Counted from the first letter of the stretch, positions 1-7,606 are shown. The stretch: DNA of 64,000 bases from Novispirillum itersonii (GCF_014205675.1 NZ_JACIIX010000001.1:108896-172895), one strand, 5' to 3'. Translations and numbers: made by a program. Notes: generated by a model from the letters alone, not told the origin.

Positions 1-268
1 CGGCCAGATCAATGCCATCGATGTGGTCGCACCGGGGCTCCCCGCGGGAGGCCGGGGACTGCCGGGCCGCCACCACCGGCAGATATTCCGCCATGGTGCG
101 GTAGAGGAACGGCGCTTCATCCGCCGTGGCATAGATCGCCTGCGGATGAAACACCGCCTGCAACAGGCCGGTGTCACAGAAATACAGGGCATCAAAATAC
201 TGATGCAGAACGGCAGTGATGCGGGCAAAAGCCGGGGCATCCGCCGCCGGAGACGGCTGGAGGGGCAT
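1..268 (-). CDS. NTF2-like / putative lumazine-binding family protein (3' end cut off by the window)
   Basis: The reading frame begins at the ATG at 268 and runs off the window, giving at least 89 residues. The visible part has an early amphipathic helix (ARITAVLHQYFDALYFCD), then a stretch (LLQAVFHPQAIYATADE) and a later Y-R-T-M-A-E-Y-L segment. This order of helix, F-H-P-x-A and short strands is typical of the SnoaL/NTF2-like fold called 'nuclear transport factor 2 family' or 'lumazine-binding 2'. An AAGGA ribosome-binding site sits about 9 nt upstream of the start. No active-site assignment is possible from a partial protein. No partner gene is visible, because the upstream side is the repeat region. 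Confidence 0.65.
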   Translation of the reverse strand, partial: MPLQPSPAADAPAFARITAVLHQYFDALYFCDTGLLQAVFHPQAIYATADEAPFLYRTMAEYLPVVAARQSPASRGEPRCDHIDGIDLA

Positions 269-435
269 CGGATTAATCCTTGAAAGGGGGCAGGCTGACA
301 GCAGCAGCAGCGCTGACATAACGATAGGCAGCGGCGTCCCCGGTGCCAACCTGATTTCCTTTGGTTACCGGATTATCAGGTTCCCGATCCGTAACCGGCC
401 CCATCGCGCCGCAACAGGGTTTCGGCCCCCATCCT

Positions 436-698
436 GCCGGGGTGGCAGGGCTGCAAAGGGCTCCTTGGACTGAACCCCGGCGGTGTTTTGGTCCCCCCAC
501 CCCGCCGGGGTGGCAGGGCTGCAAAGGGCTCCTTGGACTGGACCCCGGCGGGGTTTTGGTCCCCCTGCCCCGCCGGGGTGGCAGAGCTGCAAATGACTCC
601 TTGGGCTGGACCCCGGCGGGGTTTTGGTCCCCCCACCCCGCCGGGGCGACAGGGCTGCAAATGACTCCTTAGGCTGGACCCCGGCGGGGTTTTGGTCC
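436..698. repeat. Four tandem copies of a 68-bp GC-rich unit
   Basis: Units start at 436, 504, 572 and 640, an exact 68-bp period. Each contains CCCCGCCGGGG and its reverse complement CCCCGGCGGGG followed by TTTTGG, so neighbouring units can form strong GC hairpins with T-runs. No open frame here looks like a protein. The block fills most of the roughly 530-bp gap between the NTF2-like gene and NDUFA12; the rest (269-435, 699-804) shows nothing recognisable. Confidence 0.9.
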
Positions 699-804
699 AT
701 AGTCGCGCCGATTTACAAGGCCCCGCCCCGAGCGGGCCTGTTGTGCTGTAGGCGTAAAACCGCACCGGCCCCCGAAAGAGAGACGGGTGCCCCCGGCGGA
801 GTCA

Positions 805-1170
805 ATGGAGCGTGCAAGGATGATCACCGGCACCCTGATCGATACCTGGCTGAATGGCCGTCTGGTTGGCACCGATGAATTCGGCAACCGCTATTATGAA
901 GACAAGCGGACCCCGAAGGCGGGCCGCCGCCGCCGCCGCTGGGTGATTTACAAGGGTGACATCGACGGCTCCCGCGTGCCGCCGCAGTGGCATGCGTGGC
1001 TGCATTACACCACCGACACCCCGATCGACACCGAAACCCGCCCGTGGGAAAAAAACCACAGCGCCAACCCGACCGGGTCCGCCGCCGCCTATGTGCCGCC
1101 GGGCGATGACCGTGCGGGCGGTGTCCGTTCCGGGGCCACCGGCGATTACGAGCCGTGGCGTCCGGCCTGA
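805..1170 (+). CDS. NDUFA12 / 17.2-kDa-type accessory subunit of NADH:ubiquinone oxidoreductase
   Basis: A 121-residue basic protein carrying the family signature of this accessory subunit: VGTDEFGNRYYED near residues 20-32, then a poly-Arg stretch and RRWVIYKG, then VPPQWHAWLHYTTD and PWEKNH. In alphaproteobacteria and mitochondria this subunit binds the peripheral arm of complex I. The C-terminus is a loose Pro/Gly-rich tail ending YEPWRPA. Start choice is uncertain: the ATG at 805 has GGAG close upstream, a GTG at 787 has a purine-rich site (GAGAG), and an ATG at 820 is also possible. Its place beside mlaD-like and DUF2155 genes is common in alphaproteobacteria. Confidence 0.9.
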   Translation: MERARMITGTLIDTWLNGRLVGTDEFGNRYYEDKRTPKAGRRRRRWVIYKGDIDGSRVPPQWHAWLHYTTDTPIDTETRPWEKNHSANPTGSAAAYVPPGDDRAGGVRSGATGDYEPWRPA

Positions 1171-1214
1171 TCTGACGGGTCCGCGCTTCCGCCCCCTGCT
1201 GACAGACGGAATCC

Positions 1215-2006
1215 ATGTCACGTTCGCATGCCCCCCGCCCTGCCCTGACCGACCTGCGTGAAACCCTGATCGGAGCCCTCGTTCTGGGGGTTCTGGCGGT
1301 GGCCCTTGCGCTGAATGCGGCAGACCGGGGCCGGGAGGACCGCGCCGACGGCTACACCCTGACCGCCAGCTTCCAGCGCACCGACGGCATCGCCATCGGC
1401 GCGCCGGTGCGCATGGCCGGGGTGCGGATCGGCGAGGTGGCCGGACAGGCACTGGCCGGGGGCTTCCGCGCTGAACTGAGCCTGCGTCTGGACACCGGGG
1501 TGGAAATCCCGATGGACAGCGCGGCGGTGATCGAGACCGACGGCCTGCTCGGCCCCAAGTACGTCGAGATCCACCCCGGTGGGGAAGAGGACATGCTGAA
1601 GCCGGGTGGCCGGTTTGAGTATGTGCAGGATGCGATGGTGCTGGAAGACCTGCTGGCCCGGATCGTTGAACAGGCCCGCCAGAAAGCACTGGAACGGGCC
1701 GGAGCCCCGGCCGCCGCCCCGGATGGGAACGACGGGGACGGGGACGACGCCCTGCTGGCCCCGGGCGGACTGGTGCCGTCGCTGCGCGACCTGCTGAACA
1801 ACCGGACCGAAGAGGGTGACAAGGCGCTGGAACACCTGCCCGACACCACCCCCAACGGGGTGTTGCCGCCGCCCGATCCGCTTCCGGGCAAGCCCGGCTT
1901 CGGCACCGCGCCGGGGCAGCCACCGGCCCAGCCGCCCGCAACCGGGCCGGGTGCCAAAGGCCAGACCAGCGGCCTGATGTCCGCCCCGTCAACCGGACCG
2001 GCCTGA
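1215..2006 (+). CDS. MlaD-family lipid-transport protein, Pro-rich C-terminus
   Basis: A 263-residue protein with an N-terminal transmembrane anchor (LIGALVLGVLAVALALNA, about 18-35) and one MCE/MlaD domain at about 45-125 (YTLTASFQRTDGIAIGAPVR, GVRIGEV, TDGLLGPKYVEI). MCE proteins form hexameric rings that carry phospholipids across the periplasm, normally with the MlaEF ABC permease; no mlaE or mlaF is present here. The last 100 residues are a disordered Pro/Gly/Ala tail not found in the downstream paralogue. The ATG at 1215 has only a weak ribosome-binding site. It is one of two MlaD genes in series and could be a paralogue with its own cargo. Confidence 0.85.
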   Translation: MSRSHAPRPALTDLRETLIGALVLGVLAVALALNAADRGREDRADGYTLTASFQRTDGIAIGAPVRMAGVRIGEVAGQALAGGFRAELSLRLDTGVEIPMDSAAVIETDGLLGPKYVEIHPGGEEDMLKPGGRFEYVQDAMVLEDLLARIVEQARQKALERAGAPAAAPDGNDGDGDDALLAPGGLVPSLRDLLNNRTEEGDKALEHLPDTTPNGVLPPPDPLPGKPGFGTAPGQPPAQPPATGPGAKGQTSGLMSAPSTGPA

Positions 2007-2033
2007 CCCTATTCGTCACCGGGACCGGCACCC

Positions 2034-2100
2034 GGACAGTTCGTTACCCAGACAGTTCGTTAACCGGACAGTCCGTTAACCCGTCGGACAGTCCGTCAAG
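2034..2100. repeat. Short imperfect tandem repeat, unit GGACAGTYCGTTAACC (about 16-17 bp, four copies)
   Basis: Four degenerate copies of GACAGTTCGTTAACC-like sequence lie end to end in the gap between the two mlaD-like genes, just upstream of the second gene's ribosome-binding region. They are non-coding and of unknown role. Confidence 0.75.
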
Positions 2101-2163
2101 ACCCAGAGCCACACCGTCATTCCGGCCCCCGGCCGGGTGTGCCGGAACACTGAAAGGGCACAG

Positions 2164-2646
2164 ATGAGCCGCAATCCGATCGAAACCGTGATGGGGGCCG
2201 TGGTGCTGCTGGTTGCTGGCAGCTTCCTGACCTTTGCGGTCAATTCCGCCAGCCTGCGCCCGGTGTCCGGGTATACGGTGAAGGCGGTGTTCAATAAGGT
2301 CGGCGGGCTGAACGTCGGGTCGGATGTCCGCATCTCCGGCATCAAGGTCGGCACCGTCACCGGCCAGATGCTGGACCCGCGCACCTACCGGGCCGTCGTC
2401 ACCCTGTCGGTGCTGCCCGATGTGAAGCTGCCCGCTGACACCGTCGCCTCGGTGGCGTCCGACGGGCTGCTGGGCGGCAAGTTCGTCAAGCTGGAACCCG
2501 GCCAGTCCGGGGCCTTTCTGGAAAACAACGCCTCCCTCAGCCGCACCCGCGACTATCAGTCGGTGGAGGATCTGGTCAGCGAGCTGATCTTCATCGCCAC
2601 CAAGGACCCGCCGCCGCAGTCCCCGCCGGGAGCCGGAAAGCCGTAA
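2164..2646 (+). CDS. mlaD: MlaD, outer-membrane lipid asymmetry maintenance protein
   Basis: A 160-residue protein close to the usual MlaD length. It has an N-terminal anchor (VMGAVVLLVAGSFLTFAV) and a full MCE domain: GYTVKAVFNKVGGLNVGSDV, ISGIKVGTV, LPADTVASVASDGLLGGKFV. The C-terminal SVEDLVSELIF helix matches typical alphaproteobacterial MlaD. I chose the ATG at 2164 because GAAAGGG lies just upstream; an earlier in-frame start would add nine residues without a site. The stop overlaps the start of the DUF2155 gene (TAATG), so the two are probably co-translated. Known role: the substrate-binding ring of the Mla phospholipid pathway in the inner membrane. Confidence 0.88.
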   Translation: MSRNPIETVMGAVVLLVAGSFLTFAVNSASLRPVSGYTVKAVFNKVGGLNVGSDVRISGIKVGTVTGQMLDPRTYRAVVTLSVLPDVKLPADTVASVASDGLLGGKFVKLEPGQSGAFLENNASLSRTRDYQSVEDLVSELIFIATKDPPPQSPPGAGKP

Positions 2647-3185
2647 TGATGACCCGTCCGCGCCGTTTTTTCCGCCCACTGCTGCTGACCGGCCTTGCCG
2701 CCTGTGCCGGAATGGCCGCAACACTGGCAATCCACCCGGCCATGGCGGGGGAACCGCTGTCGCGCAACACCGCCGTGCTGCGCTGGCTGGATAAAGGCGC
2801 GGCCCGGGTGCAGACGCTGGAAGTGCCGGTCAACCAGACCGTCACCATCCAGACCCTTCAGGTGATCGTCCGCGCCTGCCAGCAGACCCCGCCGGAAGAG
2901 CCGCCGGAAAGCGCGGCCTATGTCGATGTGTGGGAAACCAAGGCCGGGCAGCCGACCGAGGACGTGTTCCGGGGCTGGCTGTTCGCCTCCAGCCCGGCGC
3001 TGTCGGCGCTGGAACATCCGGTCTATGACCTGTGGATGCTGGATTGCAAGGATGTGGCCGGAAAGGACGCGACCGCGAAGGATCCCGCCGCGCCGCCGGT
3101 CCCCGCCGTTGTGGTGCCGACACCGGTGGCCCCGGCCCAGCCCGCCCCGGTCAAACCGGGCACCGCCCCCACCCCCAACGGATAA
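2646..3185 (+). CDS. DUF2155-domain secreted protein
   Basis: 179 residues with a classical signal peptide (RPLLLTGLAACAGMAATLA) and a probable cleavage after AMA. The mature part has the DUF2155 pattern: AVLRWLDKGAARVQTLEVPV, then VIVRACQQTPPEEPPESAAY, DVWE, VFRGWLFASSPALSALEHPV and YDLWMLDC. The C-terminal 40 residues are Pro/Ala-rich. The function of DUF2155 is unknown; it is nearly always periplasmic and next to complex I NDUFA12 and mlaD genes in alphaproteobacteria, so a cell-envelope role is likely. It overlaps the preceding mlaD by one base. Confidence 0.88.
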   Translation: MMTRPRRFFRPLLLTGLAACAGMAATLAIHPAMAGEPLSRNTAVLRWLDKGAARVQTLEVPVNQTVTIQTLQVIVRACQQTPPEEPPESAAYVDVWETKAGQPTEDVFRGWLFASSPALSALEHPVYDLWMLDCKDVAGKDATAKDPAAPPVPAVVVPTPVAPAQPAPVKPGTAPTPNG

Positions 3186-3213
3186 TTCCCCAACGGATAA
3201 GACCGGGATCGGA

Positions 3214-3273
3214 TCAACCCCCGTTGACCCGACCCCGGACCCCCGCCCTGACCGCAGCCCCGTGGCGTATACT
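3214..3273 (+). promoter_or_regulatory. Predicted promoter with palindromic operator upstream of the first GNAT gene
   Basis: The palindrome TCAACCCCCGTTGA lies at 3214-3227 and a -10-like TATACT at 3268-3273, 54 nt from the start of the palindrome. The same palindrome and spacing occur upstream of both NHLP precursor genes (8033-8092 and 8648-8708). This suggests one activator controls all three. There is no good -35 box. Confidence 0.6.
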
Positions 3274-3324
3274 CGCCCGGGGCTGCATGGTTTCGGCCCC
3301 GGTTCTGTCTGTCGAGGGATCCTG

Positions 3325-4260
3325 ATGTCCGCTGCCTGCGTGCTGTCCGTCCACCCGCTGCCCTGCGCCCTGCCGGGCCATGCCAGCCTGACCTATCCGC
3401 GCTGGCGGCATTGGCTGCAACCGCCGGAGGGAGCCGACAGTGCCGACCCGTCCTCGCCGGTGGCGGTGCAGGCGGTGTGTGCGGCCGATGACGGCGGCAC
3501 CCCGGTTGGTCTGGCCCTGCTGCATCTCCCCCCCGGCCACACCGGGCGGCTGCTGTCGGTGATGGTGCTGCCGGACCGGCGGCGGCAGGGGATCGGCTCC
3601 GCCCTGCTGCGGGCGGCGGCGGACTGTGCCCGTCATGCCGGAGCCCCCGCCCTGATGGCGCAGCATAACAGCGCCGCCACCGGGATCGACGCCTATGACG
3701 CCTTCATGGCCGCCAACGGCTGGCCTGCGGCGGAAACCCGCGAGGTGCGGGGCTTTGGCCGGGCCGGATGGGGGCGGACGGCGGGGAAGACCTTCGCCCG
3801 CCACCGGGCGGCGCTGGTGCGCCGGGGCTATGCCCTGACCCCATGGACCGACCTGACCGAGGACGACGCGGCGGCGATCCGCGCTCTGGTCGCCTCCGGG
3901 GCGGTGCCGGATGGCTATGATCCGTTCCTGATGCACGGTCTGGATGCCCCGGACCTGTCCGCCGTGCTGTATCGCCACGGCGCGGTGGTCGGCTGGGCCA
4001 AGGCCCACTGGCAGGATACCGCACGGACACAGGCCTTTTACCACAGTGGCTGGGTGCTGCCGGAGGTGGCGCGGCAAGGCTGGCTGGCGGTGGCGATGAT
4101 CGATCTGTCAGCCCGGCAGGCCGACCTGTACGGCGATGACAGCCTGACCGGTCTGGCCACCGATGCCAACAACCTGCCGATGCAGGGCATCCTGTTCAAC
4201 CGCTTCGGTATGCTGGCGGAACGGTTCGACCGCCTGATGCAGCGGACCCTGCCGCTGTAA
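3325..4260 (+). CDS. Two-domain GNAT-family acyltransferase (paralogue of the gene at 6581-7606)
   Basis: 311 residues starting at the ATG at 3325, chosen because GAGGGA lies 5 nt upstream. The N-terminal half has a full GNAT motif A (LLSVMVLPDRRRQGIGSALL, about residues 77-95), the acyl-CoA pyrophosphate-binding loop. The C-terminal half has a second GNAT-like segment (GWVLPEVARQGWLAVAMIDL) and ends MQGILFNRFGMLAERFDRLM. The whole protein aligns with the GNAT at 6581-7606, including LTYPR near the N-terminus and AQHNS in the middle. Its promoter shares the operator found upstream of the NHLP precursors, so it may acylate one of those peptides. Substrate and acyl donor are inferred only; a small-molecule acetyltransferase remains possible. 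Confidence 0.85.
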   Translation: MSAACVLSVHPLPCALPGHASLTYPRWRHWLQPPEGADSADPSSPVAVQAVCAADDGGTPVGLALLHLPPGHTGRLLSVMVLPDRRRQGIGSALLRAAADCARHAGAPALMAQHNSAATGIDAYDAFMAANGWPAAETREVRGFGRAGWGRTAGKTFARHRAALVRRGYALTPWTDLTEDDAAAIRALVASGAVPDGYDPFLMHGLDAPDLSAVLYRHGAVVGWAKAHWQDTARTQAFYHSGWVLPEVARQGWLAVAMIDLSARQADLYGDDSLTGLATDANNLPMQGILFNRFGMLAERFDRLMQRTLPL

Positions 4261-4285
4261 GCGCCCCGCACCAGAAAGCCGGGGA

Positions 4286-4726
4286 TCAGCCGAGGTAACG
4301 GTCCAGCACGATCAGGGTGGTGATTTCGGCAATGCCCGGCAGGGCAAACACGGCGGAGCGGGTTTCCTCGATTTCGCGGATGGTCGCCGCCTCCACCCGC
4401 AGCATCATGTCAGTGGCCCCGGCAACCGCATGAATCGCCACCACGGCAGGCATCCGCCGCAGGTGCGGCAGCAGCGGCGCACAGCTGTGGCCGGGGTGAT
4501 GGCGGATCAGCAGATGGGCACAGGCCCGGGCTTCCGGGGCCTGCGGCTCGACGGTGGTGAAACCGCTGAGGACGCCGGTCTTCAGCAGGCGGTTCAGCCG
4601 GTCCTGCGTTGCACTGCGCGACAGGCCGATATCCCGGGCCAGCGCCACCAGCGGGCGGCGGGCATCGCGGCGCAGGGCCGCCAGCAGCAGCCGGTCTTTT
4701 TCGTCCAGTGTGGTGTCCGCAGCCAT
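4286..4726 (-). CDS. Lrp/AsnC-family transcriptional regulator
   Basis: 146 residues, the usual Lrp/AsnC size. The N-terminal winged helix-turn-helix is clear (LDEKDRLLLAALRRDARRPL, LARDIGLSRSATQDRLNRLL). The C-terminal RAM/ligand-binding domain follows (RRMPAVVAIHAVAGATDMML, then IREIEETRSAVFALPGIAEI). The start at 4726 is preceded by AGGACAAGAG. It is transcribed away from the isochorismatase-family gene, with 264 bp between the two starts, so it may regulate that gene in response to an amino acid or similar metabolite; this is inference from position. Confidence 0.92.
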   Translation of the reverse strand: MAADTTLDEKDRLLLAALRRDARRPLVALARDIGLSRSATQDRLNRLLKTGVLSGFTTVEPQAPEARACAHLLIRHHPGHSCAPLLPHLRRMPAVVAIHAVAGATDMMLRVEAATIREIEETRSAVFALPGIAEITTLIVLDRYLG

Positions 4727-4990
4727 TCTCTTGTCCTGTCCCACCCCAGCCCTGTCACACCACGATCCTGTCCCACCGGCAGGGCATGCCGCCCGTCTAT
4801 CCTGTTCTATCTTATCACTGAAACCGTCAGACGCTATCCGGCAGACCGCATCAGGGGCCCCCAAACCGGCAGAATGCCGGTGGCGCCGGTATCTTGCCGG
4901 ATGAAACCGGCAGCGCCGCACGGCAGGATCAGATCCACACCGGCTCCCCCCGATCTCCCGCCCCCGCTCTCCCGCACAGGATCTGCCCCG

Positions 4991-5569
4991 ATGGCCGTTC
5001 TTCCCGAGTTTGACATCAAGACCACCGTGCTGCTGCCGGTGGATATGCAGCAGGCCTTCGATGAACCGCGCTGGCCGCGCCGCTGGAACCGGGCAGTGGA
5101 CAGCAACGGGCTGGCCCTGCTGGCGGCATGGCGGCGGGCGGGCGGCACCATCCTGCATGTCCGCCATGATTCGACGGAACCGGCCTCCACCCTGCGCCCC
5201 GGCCAGCCGGGCAACGCCTTCCGCCCCGGCTTTGAGCCCGCCCCCGGCGAGGCGGTGATCAGCAAATCGGTCAATTCGTCGTTCATCGGCACCGACCTTG
5301 ACCTGCGGCTGAAGCGGCTGGGGGCGACGCAGGTGGTGGTGTTTGGCATCTCCACCGACATGTGCGTGTCCACCACCGTCCGCACCGGCAGCAACTTCGG
5401 CTGGCGGATGACGCTGGTCGCCGACGCCTGCGACTGCTTCGACCTGCCGGACGGGCGCGGCGGCACCATCCCGGCGGAACAGGTCCATGCCGCCCATGTG
5501 GCGACGCTGGGGTTTGAGTTCTGCACCGTCACCACCACCGATGCGGTGGTGCTGGCACTGGCGGACTGA
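4991..5569 (+). CDS. Isochorismatase-family cysteine hydrolase
   Basis: 192 residues with the expected catalytic triad: Asp18 (LLPVDMQQAF), Lys92 (ISKSVNSSF) and Cys125 (GISTDMCVSTTVRTG). The GISTDMCVSTT segment with the preceding cis-peptide-type turn is typical of this superfamily, whose members hydrolyse amides or enol ethers such as nicotinamide, N-carbamoyl compounds or isochorismate. No entC, entE or pncA context exists, so the substrate is unknown. The ATG at 4991 has an AGGAT site about 9 nt upstream. The divergent Lrp/AsnC gene is the likely regulator. Confidence 0.88.
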   Translation: MAVLPEFDIKTTVLLPVDMQQAFDEPRWPRRWNRAVDSNGLALLAAWRRAGGTILHVRHDSTEPASTLRPGQPGNAFRPGFEPAPGEAVISKSVNSSFIGTDLDLRLKRLGATQVVVFGISTDMCVSTTVRTGSNFGWRMTLVADACDCFDLPDGRGGTIPAEQVHAAHVATLGFEFCTVTTTDAVVLALAD

Positions 5570-5658
5570 GACAGCCCCGGCCTGAGCAGGGGGCGGGAGA
5601 CTCCCCTTTTTTCCCGCCCCCTCCCCCGGAAGATCAGCGAGGATCAGCGAGGATCAGC

Positions 5659-5853
5659 ATGCCCCTGTTCCCGGTCTCTCTCCCCGATTTTTACGGTCTG
5701 CTGCTGCTGCTGGTGATCATCATGCCGATCCCCCTCGCCCTGCTGGTCACCTGGGATGGCCTGACCGGCCCGCTGCGCCGCCTGCTGTTCACCGTCGCCG
5801 GGGCCAATCTGGCGTCGCTGATGCTGATCATCCTGCTGGCCGACGTGCTGTGA
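5659..5853 (+). CDS. 64-residue membrane protein resembling the N-terminal third of a LysE-family exporter
   Basis: The 64 residues contain two hydrophobic segments (LLLLLVIIMPIPLALLV and GANLASLMLIILLADVL). They align with residues about 10-60 of the complete LysE-family protein encoded 76 bp downstream: P-x-P-x-ALLVT, GL-x-G, RR-x-L, AG-x-NLASL. The frame ends with a normal TGA, and the sequence between this stop and the next gene does not continue the homology. A site built from three short GATCAGCGAG repeats precedes the ATG. It is either a truncated tandem duplicate that still forms an open frame or a mini-protein acting with the full-length exporter. Confidence 0.6.
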   Translation: MPLFPVSLPDFYGLLLLLVIIMPIPLALLVTWDGLTGPLRRLLFTVAGANLASLMLIILLADVL

Positions 5854-5929
5854 CCGGGTCTTCCTTATTCCCTTTAAAGACGAAAACCGTATAGAGTTCT
5901 TCACCCTTAAAGCGTGGACGGAGCCGAAG

Positions 5930-6553
5930 ATGACTGGCCTTCAGGCGGATGTGCTGGGGGCCTATGCCCTGTCGGTGATCGCGATGATCATCATCCCCGG
6001 GCCGGTGGCGCTGCTGGTCACCGGGGCCGGTCTGGCCGGGGGCCAGCGCCGCGCCCTGCGCACCATCGCCGGAACCAATCTGGCATCACTGGTGCTGATC
6101 GCCCTGTCCGCCCTGATGGTGCAGGGGGTTCTGACGGTCAATGATCTGGCATTTGCCGCCCTGAAACTGGCCGGGGCGGCCTATATCGCGGTTATGGGCC
6201 GGGAGATGTTGCGATCCCGGCCCGCTCCGGCCCCGGACGGGGCCGGGACATCCCCGGCGGTGGGGGGCTTCCGCCGGGGATTCGTCATTGCGGTGTCCAA
6301 CCCCAAGGACATCATCTTCTTTGCGTCGTTCTTCCCGCAGTTCATGACCGTCCTGCCGGACAGCCTGCACAGCCTGACCCTGCTGACGGCGGTGTGGATC
6401 GTGCTGGATTTCGCCACCCTGCTGCTGATGGCCGTTCTGGTGCAGCGCCTGCTGCGGCCTTCCGTGCAGGCGGTGACCCTGCGCCTGTCCGGCGCGGTGC
6501 TGCTGGCGGTGGCCGTCGCCGGGGCGGCCCTGACCGTGCGGGACCTGCTGTAA
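5930..6553 (+). CDS. LysE/RhtB-family translocator
   Basis: 207 residues, the normal size for the LysE/RhtB amino-acid exporter family, with about six membrane segments. The N-terminal signature IIIPGPVALLVTGAGLAGG matches the family's conserved P-G-P motif, and GFVIAVSNPKDIIFFASFFPQF is the typical central motif (family form: NPK-x-x-x-FF). GGAG precedes the ATG at 5930. These proteins export amino acids or related small molecules using the proton gradient. The substrate is unknown. A partial copy of the gene lies immediately upstream. Confidence 0.92.
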   Translation: MTGLQADVLGAYALSVIAMIIIPGPVALLVTGAGLAGGQRRALRTIAGTNLASLVLIALSALMVQGVLTVNDLAFAALKLAGAAYIAVMGREMLRSRPAPAPDGAGTSPAVGGFRRGFVIAVSNPKDIIFFASFFPQFMTVLPDSLHSLTLLTAVWIVLDFATLLLMAVLVQRLLRPSVQAVTLRLSGAVLLAVAVAGAALTVRDLL

Positions 6554-6580
6554 ATCCGGGAGCGGGGAACCGGGAAGCCG

Positions 6581-7606
6581 TCACCCCGCCATCAGCGGCA
6601 GCACCCGTTCATACAGGCGGTCGATCCGTTCGGCGAAGGCCCCGAAGCGGTCGGACAGGATGCCCTGCATCGCCAGATTACGGCCATGGGTGCCATAGGC
6701 GGTGATGGTGTCCGGCCCGGCCAGCGCCGCCTGACGCCGCGACACATCAATCATCGCCATCACCAGCCAGCCCTGCCGGGCCAGATCCGGCCGCACCCAG
6801 CCGGTGTGGTAATACACCACCGACGGCGGCTGATCCGGCGGTGGCGGCTCCCACCGCGCCTTGATCCAGCCGCAGACCTCCGGCCCCCGGTACAGCAGCA
6901 CCGACAGGGCCGGGTCATCCTCCGCCTCGGTCAGGAACGGATCAAACGGCAACCCCGCCCCGGCAACAGACTCCGCTGCCGGGGCACCGGTCGCCAGCAG
7001 GGTCCGAGCCTGTGCCACCCCTTCAGCCCCTGCTTCAGCCCAGCCCCGGACCGCATAGCCGCGCCGGACCAGCCGGGCATAGGGCCGGGCGTAGGTCAGA
7101 GCCGCATCATCGGCCCAGCGCGCCGGGGCCTGCTCCCGCACCATCAGCAGCTCCGCCGGGGACCAGCCCCCGGCATCCAGACAGGCGGAATAGGCCTCCA
7201 GCGTTTTCAGGCGGCTGTTGTGCTGGGCGATCAGGATCTTCGCGCCTGCCGCCCGGGCCTGTTCCGCCGCAGCCACCAGCAGGGCACGGCCAATGCCCCG
7301 CCGCCGGAAACGGGCTGGAACCATCACCGACATCAGCCGGGCCTGTTCCCCCTGCCACAATACCAGCGCCAGACCGGCGGGCAGCCCCCCGACCGATGCG
7401 CAGACCGCACAGCCGGACGGACGGCGTTCAGGATCTGTCTCCGACAGCAGTGCCTGATAACGCGGATAGGTCAGCCCCACAAACGCCGAAAGCCGCCCCC
7501 CCTGACCTGGGGGGAGCGGCAACGGGACAGACTCAAAGGTCGGGGCAAGGGTCGGGGCAAGGGTCGGGGCAAGGGTCGGGGCAACATCCACCCCGTCAGC
7601 AGTCAT
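6581..7606 (-). CDS. Two-domain GNAT-family acyltransferase in an operon with an NHLP precursor; candidate RiPP maturase
   Basis: 341 residues. GNAT motif A is intact (LMSVMVPARFRRRGIGRALL, about 91-110; RRRGIG binds the CoA pyrophosphate). The C-terminal half repeats a GNAT-like pattern (GWVRPDLARQGWLVMAMIDV) and ends MQGILSDRFGAFAERIDRLY. Full-length similarity to the protein at 3325-4260 is clear. The N-terminus holds four in-frame copies of A-P-T-L encoded by a 12-bp repeat. The start at 7606 lies 27 nt after the stop of the NHLP precursor at 7634-7975, so the two are almost certainly one transcript. Known relatives in selidamide pathways attach fatty acyl groups to Lys/Orn side chains of NHLP-type precursors; this assignment is inference by context. 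Confidence 0.85.
   Translation of the reverse strand: MTADGVDVAPTLAPTLAPTLAPTFESVPLPLPPGQGGRLSAFVGLTYPRYQALLSETDPERRPSGCAVCASVGGLPAGLALVLWQGEQARLMSVMVPARFRRRGIGRALLVAAAEQARAAGAKILIAQHNSRLKTLEAYSACLDAGGWSPAELLMVREQAPARWADDAALTYARPYARLVRRGYAVRGWAEAGAEGVAQARTLLATGAPAAESVAGAGLPFDPFLTEAEDDPALSVLLYRGPEVCGWIKARWEPPPPDQPPSVVYYHTGWVRPDLARQGWLVMAMIDVSRRQAALAGPDTITAYGTHGRNLAMQGILSDRFGAFAERIDRLYERVLPLMAG
7538..7584. repeat. 12-bp tandem repeat (GTCGGGGCAAGG), about four copies, inside the GNAT gene
   Basis: Near-perfect 12-bp copies encode the A-P-T-L repeat near the N-terminus of the GNAT. The unit length is a multiple of three, so copy-number changes would lengthen or shorten the tail without breaking the frame. 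Confidence 0.9.

Noticed and set aside
436..698. Tandem repeat considered as a CRISPR array
   Set aside because: The units are identical from end to end with no unique spacers, and no cas genes are present.
2920..3324. Upstream extension of the GNAT 1 reading frame
   Set aside because: It overlaps the DUF2155 gene and has a shadow-like composition; the ATG at 3325 has a ribosome-binding site and a promoter directly before it.
5930..6553. LysE-family protein as exporter of the RiPP
   Set aside because: LysE/RhtB proteins move single amino acids, and the gene lacks the shared operator.
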